This document shows positions 1 to 7,862 of a stretch of 64,000 nt of DNA, piece by piece. The notes beneath the pieces are model-generated. The model was given only the letters and a program-made list of their open reading frames with translations, made no database searches and was not told the DNA's origin. This DNA is from Sphingopyxis sp. H115 (GTDB lineage Bacteria > Pseudomonadota > Alphaproteobacteria > Sphingomonadales > Sphingomonadaceae): positions 1-64,000 of the forward strand of contig NZ_LNSA01000013.1 of NCBI RefSeq assembly GCF_001468465.1, written 5' to 3'. Position numbers and translations under genes: made by a program. Positions within the stretch are counted from its first letter, which is position 1; the number at the start of each line of letters is the position of its first letter.

Positions 1-826
1 GGCAAAAAACCTCTGCAACCAACATTGCCGCGCTGTTCGGACCAATGCCCTTCAACTGCTCAAGGCGAACCGCTTTCTCTCGGCATGGGAAGGTAGACTC
101 CTCATGGAGCACAACTTCAGCGCGGTCCCGCTCGATGTCCTTGATCTGATCGTTGAGCAACGCGAGCCGTTCGAAACAGCGCTCAATTTGCCGACGAAGG
201 TTTGGTGGCAAAGGCCGCCCATCGCCGGTGCGCATGTCGTCGAGCTGTTTTGACCAGTCACCGCCCTTGATGGCTTTGACAGATCGTATGCCCTGTAATG
301 CAAGTAGCCCCCTGATCCGAGAGATAATTCGGGTGCGCTCGTGCACGAGATCGCCGCGCTCCCGCATTACTCGGCGCGCGTCCTCTTCCTCGGGAGAGGG
401 CACGTCCACGACACGGCACACGCTTTTGTCGCCAGCGAGATAGGCTTTGAGGATCCCGATCATTGCTTCGGCGTCGATCCGGTCGGTTTTTGCGCGCCTG
501 CCTCGCCGCGACACGAGGAAGCTGGCGGGATCCAGCACATAGGTATCGATGTCGTTCGACCGCAGTAGCCTTGCGAGCCAGAAGCCATCATATCCAATCT
601 CGAAGCACAGGCGAATGGCGGCAGGTTCACCGATACGATCAGCGGCCTTGCACTCAAGATTGCGAAGGTGACTGATCAGTGCCGCGCTGTTCCCGGCAGG
701 AATTGTCCGCAGCGAAGGCTTCGCCGCTCCTGGCGAGAGCGAGGCAACAAGCCAGTTGCGCTTGCTGAGCTCAACGCTGACAATGACAGAAGTCTTGGGG
801 CAGTAATCTGACGACGAGTTCTCCAT
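1..826 (-). CDS. IS110-family transposase, N-terminal part (runs off left edge)
   Basis: The reverse strand is open from an ATG at 826 to position 1 with no stop (about 275 codons) and continues outside the window. It reads as a Transposase_9/DEDD_Tnp_IS110 domain (SVELSK near residue 18, TDRIDAEAM around residue 115) followed by a coiled linker and the start of the Transposase_20 helix-hairpin-helix segment (LKGIGPNSAAM) at the edge. The family is a DEDD recombinase that moves circular intermediates and usually lacks terminal inverted repeats and target duplications. The first acidic residue is Glu rather than Asp. Its 5' side abuts a truncated reading frame at 831-983, which suggests insertion into a gene. 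The element's other end is not visible. Confidence 0.85.
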   Translation of the reverse strand, partial: MENSSSDYCPKTSVIVSVELSKRNWLVASLSPGAAKPSLRTIPAGNSAALISHLRNLECKAADRIGEPAAIRLCFEIGYDGFWLARLLRSNDIDTYVLDPASFLVSRRGRRAKTDRIDAEAMIGILKAYLAGDKSVCRVVDVPSPEEEDARRVMRERGDLVHERTRIISRIRGLLALQGIRSVKAIKGGDWSKQLDDMRTGDGRPLPPNLRRQIERCFERLALLNDQIKDIERDRAEVVLHEESTFPCREKAVRLEQLKGIGPNSAAMLVAEVFC

Positions 827-830
827 GTAG

Positions 831-983
831 CGTTCTCCGTGGGGTTTGACGGAACAACGGCATAGCCGATCCGGCCTGCATAGGATCTATTACGACACCG
901 AACTGGCATTCGGGTCCGAGGATCCGGCCAATCCAGCGATGACACAGCGCGTCATCAAGCTGATGCGGCCAGCGGACTACTGA
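831..983 (+). pseudogene. 3' end of a gene cut off by the IS110 insertion
   Basis: A frame open from 831 to a TGA at 981-983 ends with a protein-like stretch (YYDTELAFGSEDPANPAMTQ, then RVIKLMRPADY) but has no plausible start or ribosome binding site, and its 5' side runs into the IS110 boundary. I read it as the last 35 or so codons of an interrupted gene. The family is not recognised. It could instead be a chance frame, since it is short. Confidence 0.35.
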
Positions 984-1055
984 TGAGTTCAGGGGCTGAC
1001 ATGTCAGTGCGCCGCGGGGCATCGGCCCAGTTAAGGGTGGGGAGGTAACGAGCGC

Positions 1056-1406
1056 ATGAGCAGGCACAAAGTACCGCTTCGTGACGGGATTGCTGCTGCC
1101 AGTGCCTATGTCGGATGGGACCGACCGCTTCAGACCTATTTCGCGCAGGTTCTGAGCGCTCCTGACGAAGACGGGGAGGAAATCGAACTCGTATGGGTCG
1201 GAACCGCTTTCGGAGAGCTGCCCCGCGCGGTTGACGCAATCCGCGCGCTCGAGCCCTATTGCCATATCGAGGCAAGTCTTGCCGCACAGCTCGAGATCGA
1301 CAGGATGGCCTGCCTCGCCACGCGCGATGGACCCAATCAGCTCGAAGCCAAGGCGTTCATGGCGCGCCTCAACCAGATCAAGGACGGGTCCGAGCCCGAA
1401 GCTTAG
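1056..1406 (+). CDS. Hypothetical plasmid protein, 116 aa
   Basis: A 116-residue soluble, acidic protein with no signal peptide or membrane segment. The start at 1056 is supported by GGGAGG about 10 nt upstream. No domain is recognised; the middle (DEDGEEIELVWVG) and the C-terminal helix (NQLEAKAFMARLNQIKD) look like a small mixed alpha/beta protein. It is followed on the same strand by the DUF736 gene after a 203-bp gap. Function unknown. Confidence 0.6.
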   Translation: MSRHKVPLRDGIAAASAYVGWDRPLQTYFAQVLSAPDEDGEEIELVWVGTAFGELPRAVDAIRALEPYCHIEASLAAQLEIDRMACLATRDGPNQLEAKAFMARLNQIKDGSEPEA

Positions 1407-1609
1407 GTCGGTACAGACCGGGCCTGGCTCGTAGCAGGGCCGGTTCAGCTCCAATCCAACTATCGAGACTCCTCAGCCCTCTGGGCTGGACAGGATGACG
1501 CGCGCCTGCGGTGGCTGGCGCACGGGCCGGGCCAGGGGCCCGGAGGAGAGGGGGGATGGGAGAAGGTGTTCCGGACAAGGGGTTCGGACGGCATCAGGAG
1601 AACTTCGAC

Positions 1610-2110
1610 ATGAACATCGGCACCCTCAAGGCCAACGCAGAAGGCGTTCACATCGGCCGCATCACCACCCTGACCTTCAGCGCGACGGTTGCGCTGCGGG
1701 CCTTCGAATCCACCAACGAGCGGGCACCCAAGTTCGACCTCATGGCGCTCTCGGCGGACCGCCGCAGCTGGGTCAAGATCGGCGCGCTCTGGGAATACTC
1801 GTCGAACGAGACCGGCGAGTGCTTCCTCTCGGGCCAGATCGACGATCCCAGCCTCTCGGCGCCGATCCCGGTCGCCATGTTCCAGCAGAACGATGGCAGC
1901 TACAACGTCGCCTGGCGCCGCTCGAAGCCCAAGGCCTCGCTCGACGGCTTCGGCAGCGAGAGTGAAGGCGCCCTGCCGCCGCTGACTGCCACCGGCGACG
2001 AACCGGCCAGCGACCGCAGCGTTGACAGCGGTGCTGCCACCGGCGACGGTCTGGGCGACAGCACCGCTCCGGCACCCAAGGGCAAGACGCGCGCGAGCGT
2101 CGACGCCTGA
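1610..2110 (+). CDS. DUF736 family protein
   Basis: A 166-aa protein whose first 105 residues have the DUF736 pattern (MNIGTLKANAEGVHIGRI, then LTFSATVALRAF and APKFDLMA). DUF736 proteins are common on alphaproteobacterial conjugative plasmids and islands; their function is not established. The start at 1610 follows CAGGAG about 11 nt upstream. An upstream in-frame extension has low-complexity codons and is not believed. The C-terminal 60 residues are a Ser/Gly/Thr/Ala/Asp-rich tail, longer than the compact family form. A terminator follows at 2163. Confidence 0.85.
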   Translation: MNIGTLKANAEGVHIGRITTLTFSATVALRAFESTNERAPKFDLMALSADRRSWVKIGALWEYSSNETGECFLSGQIDDPSLSAPIPVAMFQQNDGSYNVAWRRSKPKASLDGFGSESEGALPPLTATGDEPASDRSVDSGAATGDGLGDSTAPAPKGKTRASVDA

Positions 2111-2162
2111 CCGGGACAAGCCCCCCGTGACCGGTGCCGCGACCCGCGCCGGTCACATCGGG

Positions 2163-2203
2163 AAGGCCCGTCCGCGCATTCGTCGCGGGCGGGCCTTTTC
2201 TTT
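2163..2203 (+). terminator. Rho-independent terminator after the DUF736 gene
   Basis: GGCCCGTCCGCG pairs with CGCGGGCGGGCC (12 bp, one G-U pair) around a short loop and is followed by TTTTCTTT. It lies 50 bp after the DUF736 stop and before the next gene on the same strand. Confidence 0.75.
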
Positions 2204-2293
2204 GCCCGGTGCTTGCAAGCCGAGCCGACCTGCAGCGGAAACTCTGCCTGCGAAAGAGAAGGGGGAGGTGCCGTTCAAGCAAAGGAGGCTTGA

Positions 2294-2809
2294 ATGGCAC
2301 AGACAAACTGGACTCTCGATCTTGGCGGGGCTCCGTGGAACGAAGACTGCGCGCAGATCGGCCACACCCCGAACTTCGACCTCGTGAATACCGCAGAAGT
2401 CACGCTCTACAGGGCTGCGCTGATCGCGGTCGCCGGGCCTCCGCCCGCCGGGATCACCCTGCGGATCAAGGCTAACGCCCATGATTTCGGGACCTACCGG
2501 ACGGTCGAGGCGAGCGTCGACGACGAACAGGACGATGGCAGCCATGCCAGCTATCTCGAGACCCTCGAGATCGGCATCGCCTTCTGGCATCAGGCCGGGT
2601 TCGCACCGCCTGAATTTAGCAAGCTGACGGCCAGCGATCAGCTTGTGAGTTTCGTCGTGGATGCCGTCGCAAGCGCGCTGCGGATCACACGGCCGAGCAC
2701 CACCGGGGCATTCTTTCCAGAATCCTCCGGGCCGATCCATCGCAACCTCACCGCAGCCTTTCCGGAAGCGGCACAGCGCGCCTTTTCCGAAGGGGCCGTG
2801 CCATGCTGA
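2294..2809 (+). CDS. Hypothetical plasmid protein, 171 aa
   Basis: A 171-residue soluble protein with no recognised domain. The start ATG at 2294 has AGGAGG 7 nt upstream. The N-terminal region is rich in polar and aromatic residues (TNWTLDLGGAPWNEDCAQIG). Its last codons overlap the first codons of the next gene (ATGCTGA junction at 2803-2809), so the two are probably translationally coupled. Nothing in the sequence suggests a catalytic role. Confidence 0.6.
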   Translation: MAQTNWTLDLGGAPWNEDCAQIGHTPNFDLVNTAEVTLYRAALIAVAGPPPAGITLRIKANAHDFGTYRTVEASVDDEQDDGSHASYLETLEIGIAFWHQAGFAPPEFSKLTASDQLVSFVVDAVASALRITRPSTTGAFFPESSGPIHRNLTAAFPEAAQRAFSEGAVPC

Positions 2810-3174
2810 CCGACAGCGAGCGCTTCGCCTTCAGCGCCTGGCGAATCCATGCCTTCGCCTCGACGGGCAATGCCTACGACGCCGTGCAGACCGACGAGAC
2901 TATTGCTGCTGGGGATACGCTGCTCATCCTCGATGAGAGGGTTGTCGGTGTCGCGATGACCTGGCCGTTTGCTATCACCGCAGAGCCGGGCAAGCTTCAC
3001 GCGGTCTGTGAGCCATGCGCTGGTGAAACCCTTGGGCACATTGAAACGGCGCTAGATGTTCCAGACGGGTCAATCGCGCGAGCCTGCCGCCTCGCACGGA
3101 CACTGGGCTTTGCGATTGATGCGGGCCTCGTCCCCTTGTTGCCTGAGCTGCTGGCGGCAGAGGTGGACGGCTAG
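2803..3174 (+). CDS. Hypothetical plasmid protein, 123 aa
   Basis: A 123-aa soluble protein starting inside the end of the upstream gene (4+ nt overlap, typical of translational coupling). The sequence has a beta-rich middle (AGDTLLILDERVVGVAMTW) and a single Cys pair (CEPC) near residue 71. No family is recognised. It is followed after about 25 bp by the repeat-bearing promoter region of the toxin-antitoxin-like pair. Confidence 0.55.
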   Translation: MLTDSERFAFSAWRIHAFASTGNAYDAVQTDETIAAGDTLLILDERVVGVAMTWPFAITAEPGKLHAVCEPCAGETLGHIETALDVPDGSIARACRLARTLGFAIDAGLVPLLPELLAAEVDG

Positions 3175-3199
3175 CGCGGCAAGCGTCGCCACAGAAATC

Positions 3200-3229
3200 T
3201 TGCTATTTTGGCAATAATTGCTATTTTGG
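3200..3229 (+). promoter_or_regulatory. Repeated operator-like element before the antitoxin gene
   Basis: The 12-mer TTGCTATTTTGG occurs twice, at 3200-3211 and 3218-3229, and the DNA between them contains the small palindrome GCAATAATTGC (3211-3221). It lies 20 bp before the antitoxin start, where Phd/YefM-type antitoxins usually bind their own operators. Autoregulation is inferred. Confidence 0.5.
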
Positions 3230-3249
3230 TGCCAAGAGGAGATACCACC

Positions 3250-3552
3250 ATGCCAGCGACGGCGAATGAGCACCCCAGGATTCCCCTGACCCGGTTTCAC
3301 AACAACACCGGCGAGTTCCTTGATCTCGCAACCAAACAGCCGGTCGTCCTCACCAGCCATGGGCGCGAGCGACATGTCATCGCAGATAGCGAATATTTCC
3401 GCCATCTTGAACAGGCAGCACGCGGTGTGATCGCCGGCCACATGAATATCGAAGCTGTCGCTTCGTCCGACATGACCGAAGCCGATCGCAAGGCTTTCGC
3501 TAATGCACGGCCTTCGGCCAGTGAACTCGCCAATGACCGCTGGGAAGACTGA
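3250..3552 (+). CDS. Phd/YefM-like antitoxin
   Basis: A 100-aa protein with the N-terminal Phd/YefM pattern: IPLTRFHNNTGEFLDLATKQ, then PVVLTSHGRERHVIAD and a Y-F-R-H-L helix, i.e. the DNA-binding half of a type II antitoxin, followed by an acidic C-terminal tail that would bind a toxin. The ATG at 3250 has an AGGAG 10 nt upstream; a longer frame beginning at 3208 would include the operator repeats and is rejected. The 3' end overlaps the next gene by about 20 bp, the usual antitoxin-then-toxin arrangement. Confidence 0.7.
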   Translation: MPATANEHPRIPLTRFHNNTGEFLDLATKQPVVLTSHGRERHVIADSEYFRHLEQAARGVIAGHMNIEAVASSDMTEADRKAFANARPSASELANDRWED

Positions 3553-3937
3553 CCGCCCCGCCGCAGGCCATATCCTCCGATACGTCTATCTCTTCGAGGA
3601 AGAGCAGAGACGGGGCCGCGACGAAGGCGTCAAGGAACGCTTTGTCGTCGTCGTTGGTGTGGAAGGGTCACGCTACCTGGTCGCGGCGATCACGACCAAG
3701 GGCGAGGGGCGCAAGAACGCTGTCGCAATCCCCGATGAGATCGCACGCGCAGCCGGGCTCGCTCCGGGCAGCGCCATTGTCGTTTCGGAATTCAACCGGT
3801 TCACCTGGCCCGGGTTCGACATCAGACCCCTGATGAAGCAGCCCGGGTACATTGCCGGACGACTCCCACCGCGGTTCACGGCAAAGACCATCGATGCCAT
3901 CGCAGCCTGGGGCGCCGCTGCCGTCGATCGCGATTGA
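3533..3937 (+). CDS. Putative toxin partner (PemK/MazF-type fold suspected)
   Basis: A 134-aa protein starting inside the antitoxin gene. Its centre is a series of beta strands (KERFVVVVGVEGSRYLVAAI, then NAVAIPDEIA and GSAIVVSEFNRFTWPG) that looks like a small SH3-like barrel as in PemK/MazF-type proteins, but the family is assigned mainly from context. It lacks the classical MazF N-terminal GDIVWVDF pattern. No membrane segment. The overlapping order, the size and the upstream repeated operator support a plasmid-stabilising toxin-antitoxin pair. It could instead be an unrelated regulator. Confidence 0.5.
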   Translation: MTAGKTDRPAAGHILRYVYLFEEEQRRGRDEGVKERFVVVVGVEGSRYLVAAITTKGEGRKNAVAIPDEIARAAGLAPGSAIVVSEFNRFTWPGFDIRPLMKQPGYIAGRLPPRFTAKTIDAIAAWGAAAVDRD

Positions 3938-4413
3938 TTGCCGCAACGCAGAGACAGGCAGCCCCCTTGGAGCCATGTCTGACCCCGCATCAAGGCCAGT
4001 ATGGCGGCAACTTCGGGGATCGGCACCCCAGGTAGCCAAAATCGGGTCTTCCGGACGACAGCCACAAAGAGTCTATTCGCTCCCTAAAATCGGTGAGGAC
4101 GGGCGATCGATCCTGCGATCATCACCGTCGACAGCAAGCTCCTGCGAGCCGAGACGCGGCGAGGTCGATGTCCAGGCGTGCGATAAGCTCCTGTGCCAAC
4201 AGCACGTCCGCCGCCCAGTGCCCCTGCCTCTCTGGTCGAGCTTAGGGCCAACCTGCAGAAATGCGAGCCGTGTTGCCCGGCAAGCCGGGCTGCCCGCACC
4301 ATCTCGCTTTCTGAGGTTTCCCGCGCGCCGCAGCGCGCGGTGTCCCAGCTCTCTCGCCGAGGCTCGATAAGGGCACCGGCGGACGAGCCGTCGGCACCAA
4401 GGAGGCTCATGCA
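3938..4413. other. Gene-free stretch before ssb
   Basis: No convincing gene in 476 bp. Reading frames on both strands have amino-acid compositions typical of antisense frames in G+C-rich DNA. The last 35 bp contain the leader GACGAGC (4382-4388) followed by AGGAGG (4400-4405) directly before ssb; the same arrangement precedes two other genes (see findings). Confidence 0.5.
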
Positions 4414-4749
4414 ATGAACATCGTCAACCTCGTCGGCCGTCTCGCCAAGGATCCCGTTGCCCGCGACCGCAGCGACACCCGCATCACCGAACTGATCCTC
4501 GTGACCGAGCGTCCGGTCATCCGCGACGGCAAGGTCCAGAAGGATCCGGGAACCGGCTACCCGGTCAAGGATGCAGAATTCCACAAGGTCACCGTCTTCA
4601 ATGGCCTCGGGCTCCCGCTGCGCCAGCACAAGGCCAAGGGTGACCAACTCGCCGTGACGGGCCGCATCCACTACTCGCGCTGGCAGGACGCCGAAGGCAA
4701 TGACCGCTATGGCTGCGAGATCATCGCCGAGAACGTCGAGTTTCTCTGA
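4414..4749 (+). CDS. ssb: Single-stranded DNA-binding protein (SSB-like, short form)
   Basis: A 111-aa OB-fold protein beginning MNIVNLVGRLAKDPVARD, with VTVFNGLGLPLRQHKAKGDQ and VTGRIHYSRW characteristic of SSB strands and the loop before the last strand (GCEIIAENVEFL). It binds single-stranded DNA during plasmid replication or transfer. It ends right after the OB fold and lacks the Gly/Pro-rich linker and acidic D-D-I-P-F-type tail with which chromosomal SSB recruits partner proteins, so it is probably a plasmid accessory SSB. The start has AAGGAGG about 9 nt upstream. Confidence 0.85.
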   Translation: MNIVNLVGRLAKDPVARDRSDTRITELILVTERPVIRDGKVQKDPGTGYPVKDAEFHKVTVFNGLGLPLRQHKAKGDQLAVTGRIHYSRWQDAEGNDRYGCEIIAENVEFL

Positions 4750-4786
4750 CCGGGAGGGGCGGCGCGCAGGCGTCGCCCGAGCCCTT

Positions 4787-5029
4787 TCAGGGGGGCGACA
4801 GCTGGACACCGGTGGCGTCCAGCTTGGTTCCCCGGTGACCGCAGCTGCAGCGCAAGTGCCGCGCGACGATCTCCAGCTTCATCGGGATGGATTTGGCAAA
4901 GCATCGGTCTCGCAGTTTGGCCGCCGGAACGATCACAACGCGGCGGCATGCGAGACATTCAACCTGTGCGTTGAGGCCATGGCGAACCAGATCGGCCACC
5001 GTATCGAGACGCTTGCTGCCCATAGCCAC
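4787..5029 (-). CDS. Small zinc-ribbon protein behind an SOS box
   Basis: An 80-aa protein with two cysteine pairs (VECLACRRVV near residues 24-33 and LRCSCGHRG near 60-68), the layout of a small zinc ribbon with a helical insertion (AAKLRDRCFAKSIPMKL). No enzyme motif. Either GTG 5029 or ATG 5023 can start it. Four bases upstream of the GTG is a perfect GTTC-N7-GTTC LexA-type box, so expression is probably SOS-controlled and possibly leaderless. It is convergent with ssb. The zinc-binding gene at 62757-63083 lies in an operon with the same control geometry. Confidence 0.65.
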   Translation of the reverse strand: MAMGSKRLDTVADLVRHGLNAQVECLACRRVVIVPAAKLRDRCFAKSIPMKLEIVARHLRCSCGHRGTKLDATGVQLSPP

Positions 5030-5033
5030 GGCA

Positions 5034-5048
5034 GAACATCATAAGAAC
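5034..5048 (-). promoter_or_regulatory. LexA (SOS) box, GTTC-N7-GTTC
   Basis: On the reverse strand: GTTC TTATGAT GTTC, an exact match to the direct-repeat LexA box known in Alphaproteobacteria. It ends 4 bp before the GTG (10 bp before the ATG) of the zinc-ribbon gene. Confidence 0.75.
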
Positions 5049-5183
5049 ATTAGTTGTCAAGCGTGCTGCGGGGTTGCGCAATCGGCCTGATCAGAAAGAC
5101 CCGCAAACCGAATAACAAGACACTTTGCGCCGAAGCAAAAAAGCGCAATAATCCCGCACATTGCAGCTGAGGAGTATGACATC

Positions 5184-5819
5184 ATGGCACTCTTTAGGGT
5201 AAATCTCGACGAACAGCTCGAGGAGCATCTGGATAACGCAGCCCAGTACCAGCGGCACGATCGATCCGAAATCGTCCGACAAGCGCTGACCGAGTATTTC
5301 AGTTCAGCTCAGAACCACGTCCACGACGACGAAGCCATCTGGGACGAATGGCGCGACTTCTCCCGAACCGTGCTCGACGCACAACAAAAGGCGATCATAG
5401 CCGCCATCCGAACCCTTCCCGATGAGGCATGGGCCTCGCGGAGCGAAACGCTCGATCGCCTAACCAAGGCCATCGAAGACGTCGAATGGGACCAGGGCAT
5501 TGAGCCGATCTATGAAATCTTGAGAGAAAAGGTGATCGAAAAATCGCTCGCCTTCGCCACTAACCCCGAGATCGAACCCACCAACCGAAGCTACCCGTTC
5601 GCGCCCATCATCCGCTTCGACATTGGCTTTGCAACCGATGACCTCTACTCGGTCCGGCTGCCGCTGATCCAGGCATTCTTCCAATACTACTGGGAAGCAG
5701 GCGAAGCGGCTTTCGATGAAATACCAGCCATCTGGGAAGCTGCCAAAGCGCGCATAGATGCTGGCGAAAGGCGCCCCTCAAATGAGGAAGCTGCAGCGGC
5801 GCGACGGACCTCTGGCTAG
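5184..5819 (+). CDS. Ribbon-helix-helix N-terminal domain protein
   Basis: A 211-aa protein whose first 45 residues fit a CopG/Arc-type ribbon-helix-helix: a short strand (ALFRVNLDE) followed by helix-turn-helix (RHDRSEIVRQALTEYF). The remainder is acidic and mostly helical (EDVEWDQGIEPIYEILREKV) with no recognised domain. The start is supported by GAGGAG 10 nt upstream. It probably binds DNA as a dimer, perhaps as a plasmid regulator or partition accessory factor; the long C-terminal domain is unusual for simple CopG repressors. Confidence 0.65.
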   Translation: MALFRVNLDEQLEEHLDNAAQYQRHDRSEIVRQALTEYFSSAQNHVHDDEAIWDEWRDFSRTVLDAQQKAIIAAIRTLPDEAWASRSETLDRLTKAIEDVEWDQGIEPIYEILREKVIEKSLAFATNPEIEPTNRSYPFAPIIRFDIGFATDDLYSVRLPLIQAFFQYYWEAGEAAFDEIPAIWEAAKARIDAGERRPSNEEAAAARRTSG

Positions 5820-6277
5820 GAAATGGTGCTCTGGCAAGCGGAGTGGTTGATGTATCATCTTCCGTACGCGCGCCTTGCATGAGGCTACCGTCATGCAAGC
5901 GGCCTTGCTTCAAACTTGGTTGCCCCCTCGCAGGATAAACAGTGGGTGGCGTCTCCCGACCTCTGGCCGGGATCGCGCTCTATTCCGCCCCGTGCGCTGC
6001 GGCCCCGTCTTCACGAAGGCTTCGCGCACCCAAGGCTTCACCGAGCCCCTGAAAGGTCTCGGTCCTTCAGGTGACGATCGCTGACGCATTTGGCCGCTGG
6101 CCACGCTTGCGCGCTGCCGCCTGATGAGCGGCGCTCTCAAGCGGCTCGGGCTGCGCCGGGGCATTGCGTTTCTGATGGCCCGCCGGCTCTCGGTTCCGCC
6201 GCTCGCGGCCGAGTTGCCGCGCGCGATTTCACGTTTCAAACTTCTTCGTTTATCAGACCTTTGAAAGGAGATGAGAT
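5820..6277. other. Gene-free stretch
   Basis: No supported gene in 458 bp. Short frames on both strands have shadow-like composition (Arg/Ser/Pro/Ala-rich) and no ribosome binding sites. The last 20 bp provide the strong GGAG site of the next gene. Confidence 0.5.
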
Positions 6278-6574
6278 ATGGCCAACGTCAGTGGGTCGGA
6301 GCGCAAACGGCGCAAGAAAACGCGCGAAGAGAATTCCGTTTGCGCACGCTGCAGCATAACGCTTAGCGACGGATGTGCGGACACTCATCATGATTTTGAG
6401 CGTGGCGATAAGCGATACACGGATGAAGCTCATCGACATGCTGTGTGCAAGCCGTGCCATCGAGGCATTCATCAAGTCTTTCCGCAACAAGCCGTCCCTC
6501 TTTCCGAGGTGTTGGCCAAGGAGGCATCAGGTGAGATCAAGATTGCCAGAATCTGCTGTGCGAACTGTGCATAG
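6278..6574 (+). CDS. Small Cys/His-rich protein (putative zinc binding)
   Basis: A 98-aa basic protein with three Cys pairs: CARC near residue 23, CKPCHRGIHQ near 59 and the C-terminal CCANCA. The N-terminus is strongly basic (ERKRRKKTREE). The spacing suggests an HNH-like or treble-clef zinc site (CARC...DTHHDFERGDKRY...CKPCHRGIHQ), which is compatible with a nucleic-acid-binding protein or a degenerate HNH nuclease; the assignment is uncertain. The start has a strong GGAG 10 nt upstream. Confidence 0.6.
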   Translation: MANVSGSERKRRKKTREENSVCARCSITLSDGCADTHHDFERGDKRYTDEAHRHAVCKPCHRGIHQVFPQQAVPLSEVLAKEASGEIKIARICCANCA

Positions 6575-6695
6575 ACACCGCCGCCGCAGCCATCTCGGCT
6601 ATTGTCGTTTCCGCGGCAAACTGCACGAAGCTGCCGGTCTGCTTCAAGTACGGCTCCTGCTCGTCACTTAATGTGGCCCGCCACTGGTATGGACC

Positions 6696-7181
6696 CTATC
6701 GGTCCTCCTGATCCAGACGGACCGCCTTTTCGATGAAGCCCTGTGGCTCTCTCACGAAATGCGCTGCGTCTGATTGCAGAACCGTCCTGACGACAGCTTC
6801 CCTGCTTGGCTGAATGATCGCACCCTCCGGCGTTGCAAAGACGCAGTCGAGTTGCCGCGCGACGTCGCAGACCCCGCCGACCAAAGGCAAAGAGAGATCT
6901 GCCGCGTCGAAGCGGACCTGGATTTCTTCGATGAATTCGTCATCGAAGCTCACCTGAATGTCGTCCGCAGGTTCGTCACCCCACACCCGGAGACCGGTGT
7001 ACGATCGCGGCTTCTCGGGCAGCAGCATGTCGAGTTTTGCGAACAGCGCATCCGCCTTTGCGATGGGCAGTGCCAGAACAACTTCCTCGAGCTGCCCGCG
7101 GCTCATCCGTGCTGCGTGGACCCCTGCGATACGCGCCGCAGAGGCAGGGATGAGGTTGATGACGAACTGCCAGACGGCCAT
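6696..7181 (-). CDS. Hypothetical protein, 161 aa
   Basis: A 161-residue soluble protein read leftward. It has an N-terminal hydrophobic stretch (WQFVINLIPASAARIAGV) too short and too interrupted to be a clear membrane anchor, then an acidic centre (DDIQVSFDDEFIEEIQVRFD). No family is recognised. Codon usage and the amphipathic pattern support a real gene rather than a shadow, and the opposite-strand frame is clearly worse. Confidence 0.55.
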   Translation of the reverse strand: MAVWQFVINLIPASAARIAGVHAARMSRGQLEEVVLALPIAKADALFAKLDMLLPEKPRSYTGLRVWGDEPADDIQVSFDDEFIEEIQVRFDAADLSLPLVGGVCDVARQLDCVFATPEGAIIQPSREAVVRTVLQSDAAHFVREPQGFIEKAVRLDQEDR

Positions 7182-7862
7182 GGCCCGAACATAGCGTCAA
7201 TGCGGGCTCCGACAATGGGCTCGTTCGCTAAGTGCCGCCCATGCGGGCAGGGCAGCGCCCCTTACCCGCGAACGCGCCTTTCCTTGCCAGGAAGGCGTTC
7301 GCGCTCGGAGCTTTCCGACCGTAATGCGTGCTGCTGCGAGCAGGCGGGTCATTCGGTATCCTCCGTCCGGTCAAGGATCGGCTCAGGCTGTCGCTGCGCT
7401 TGCCTTCACCGCCCGCGTGGCGGTGATGCCCGCTTTGCGGCATCATCCCTGACAGTCCGTCGTCTTGCGACCAGCCCCGCCAAACGGTCTCTCAAGATGG
7501 GGGGAGTTCCCGCTGTAACCCCTTCGCAGGGCCGAAGGGGCGGCCCGGTGTGGCGCTGAAGCGCCTGACCGGCCCTGCCTTCGTCTCACCTGCTCGAGGG
7601 CGGGAACGTCTCTTCCACACACACAGGAACACCTGCCGAAACCTATCGGCGGCCGCCCCTTGGTCAAGGATCGCGGTCCCCCCAATTTTCAGCAATCGCG
7701 GCTGTCTCGCTGCGCTCGCGCCACGCTTGGCAGAAAATCGGTTCCCCCACGCCCGCCATGGCGGCGGCGAGACGAGCTCGCCGTCCCTGACACGGTTCGT
7801 CCGGCCCGATGGGTTTTTGGCTGTTCCCAATGTGGGGACGATTTCAAAAATCGGAGGCTTTT
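7182..7862. other. Long gene-free stretch before the DUF2493 gene
   Basis: About 680 bp without a supported gene. Frames are Arg/Pro/Gly/Ser-rich and lack start signals. The block includes many short G+C-rich inverted segments (for example GGGCCGAAGGGGCGGCCC near 7531). It may be a long untranslated leader or decayed DNA; nothing more specific can be supported. Confidence 0.4.

Noticed and set aside
771..1454. Long reverse-strand frame (227 codons)
   Set aside because: It overlaps both the IS110 transposase start and the 1056-1406 gene, with a Pro/Arg/Gly-rich text typical of a shadow frame.
2153..2740. Reverse-strand frame of 195 codons
   Set aside because: Antisense to the 2294-2809 gene, crosses a terminator and has no ribosome binding site.
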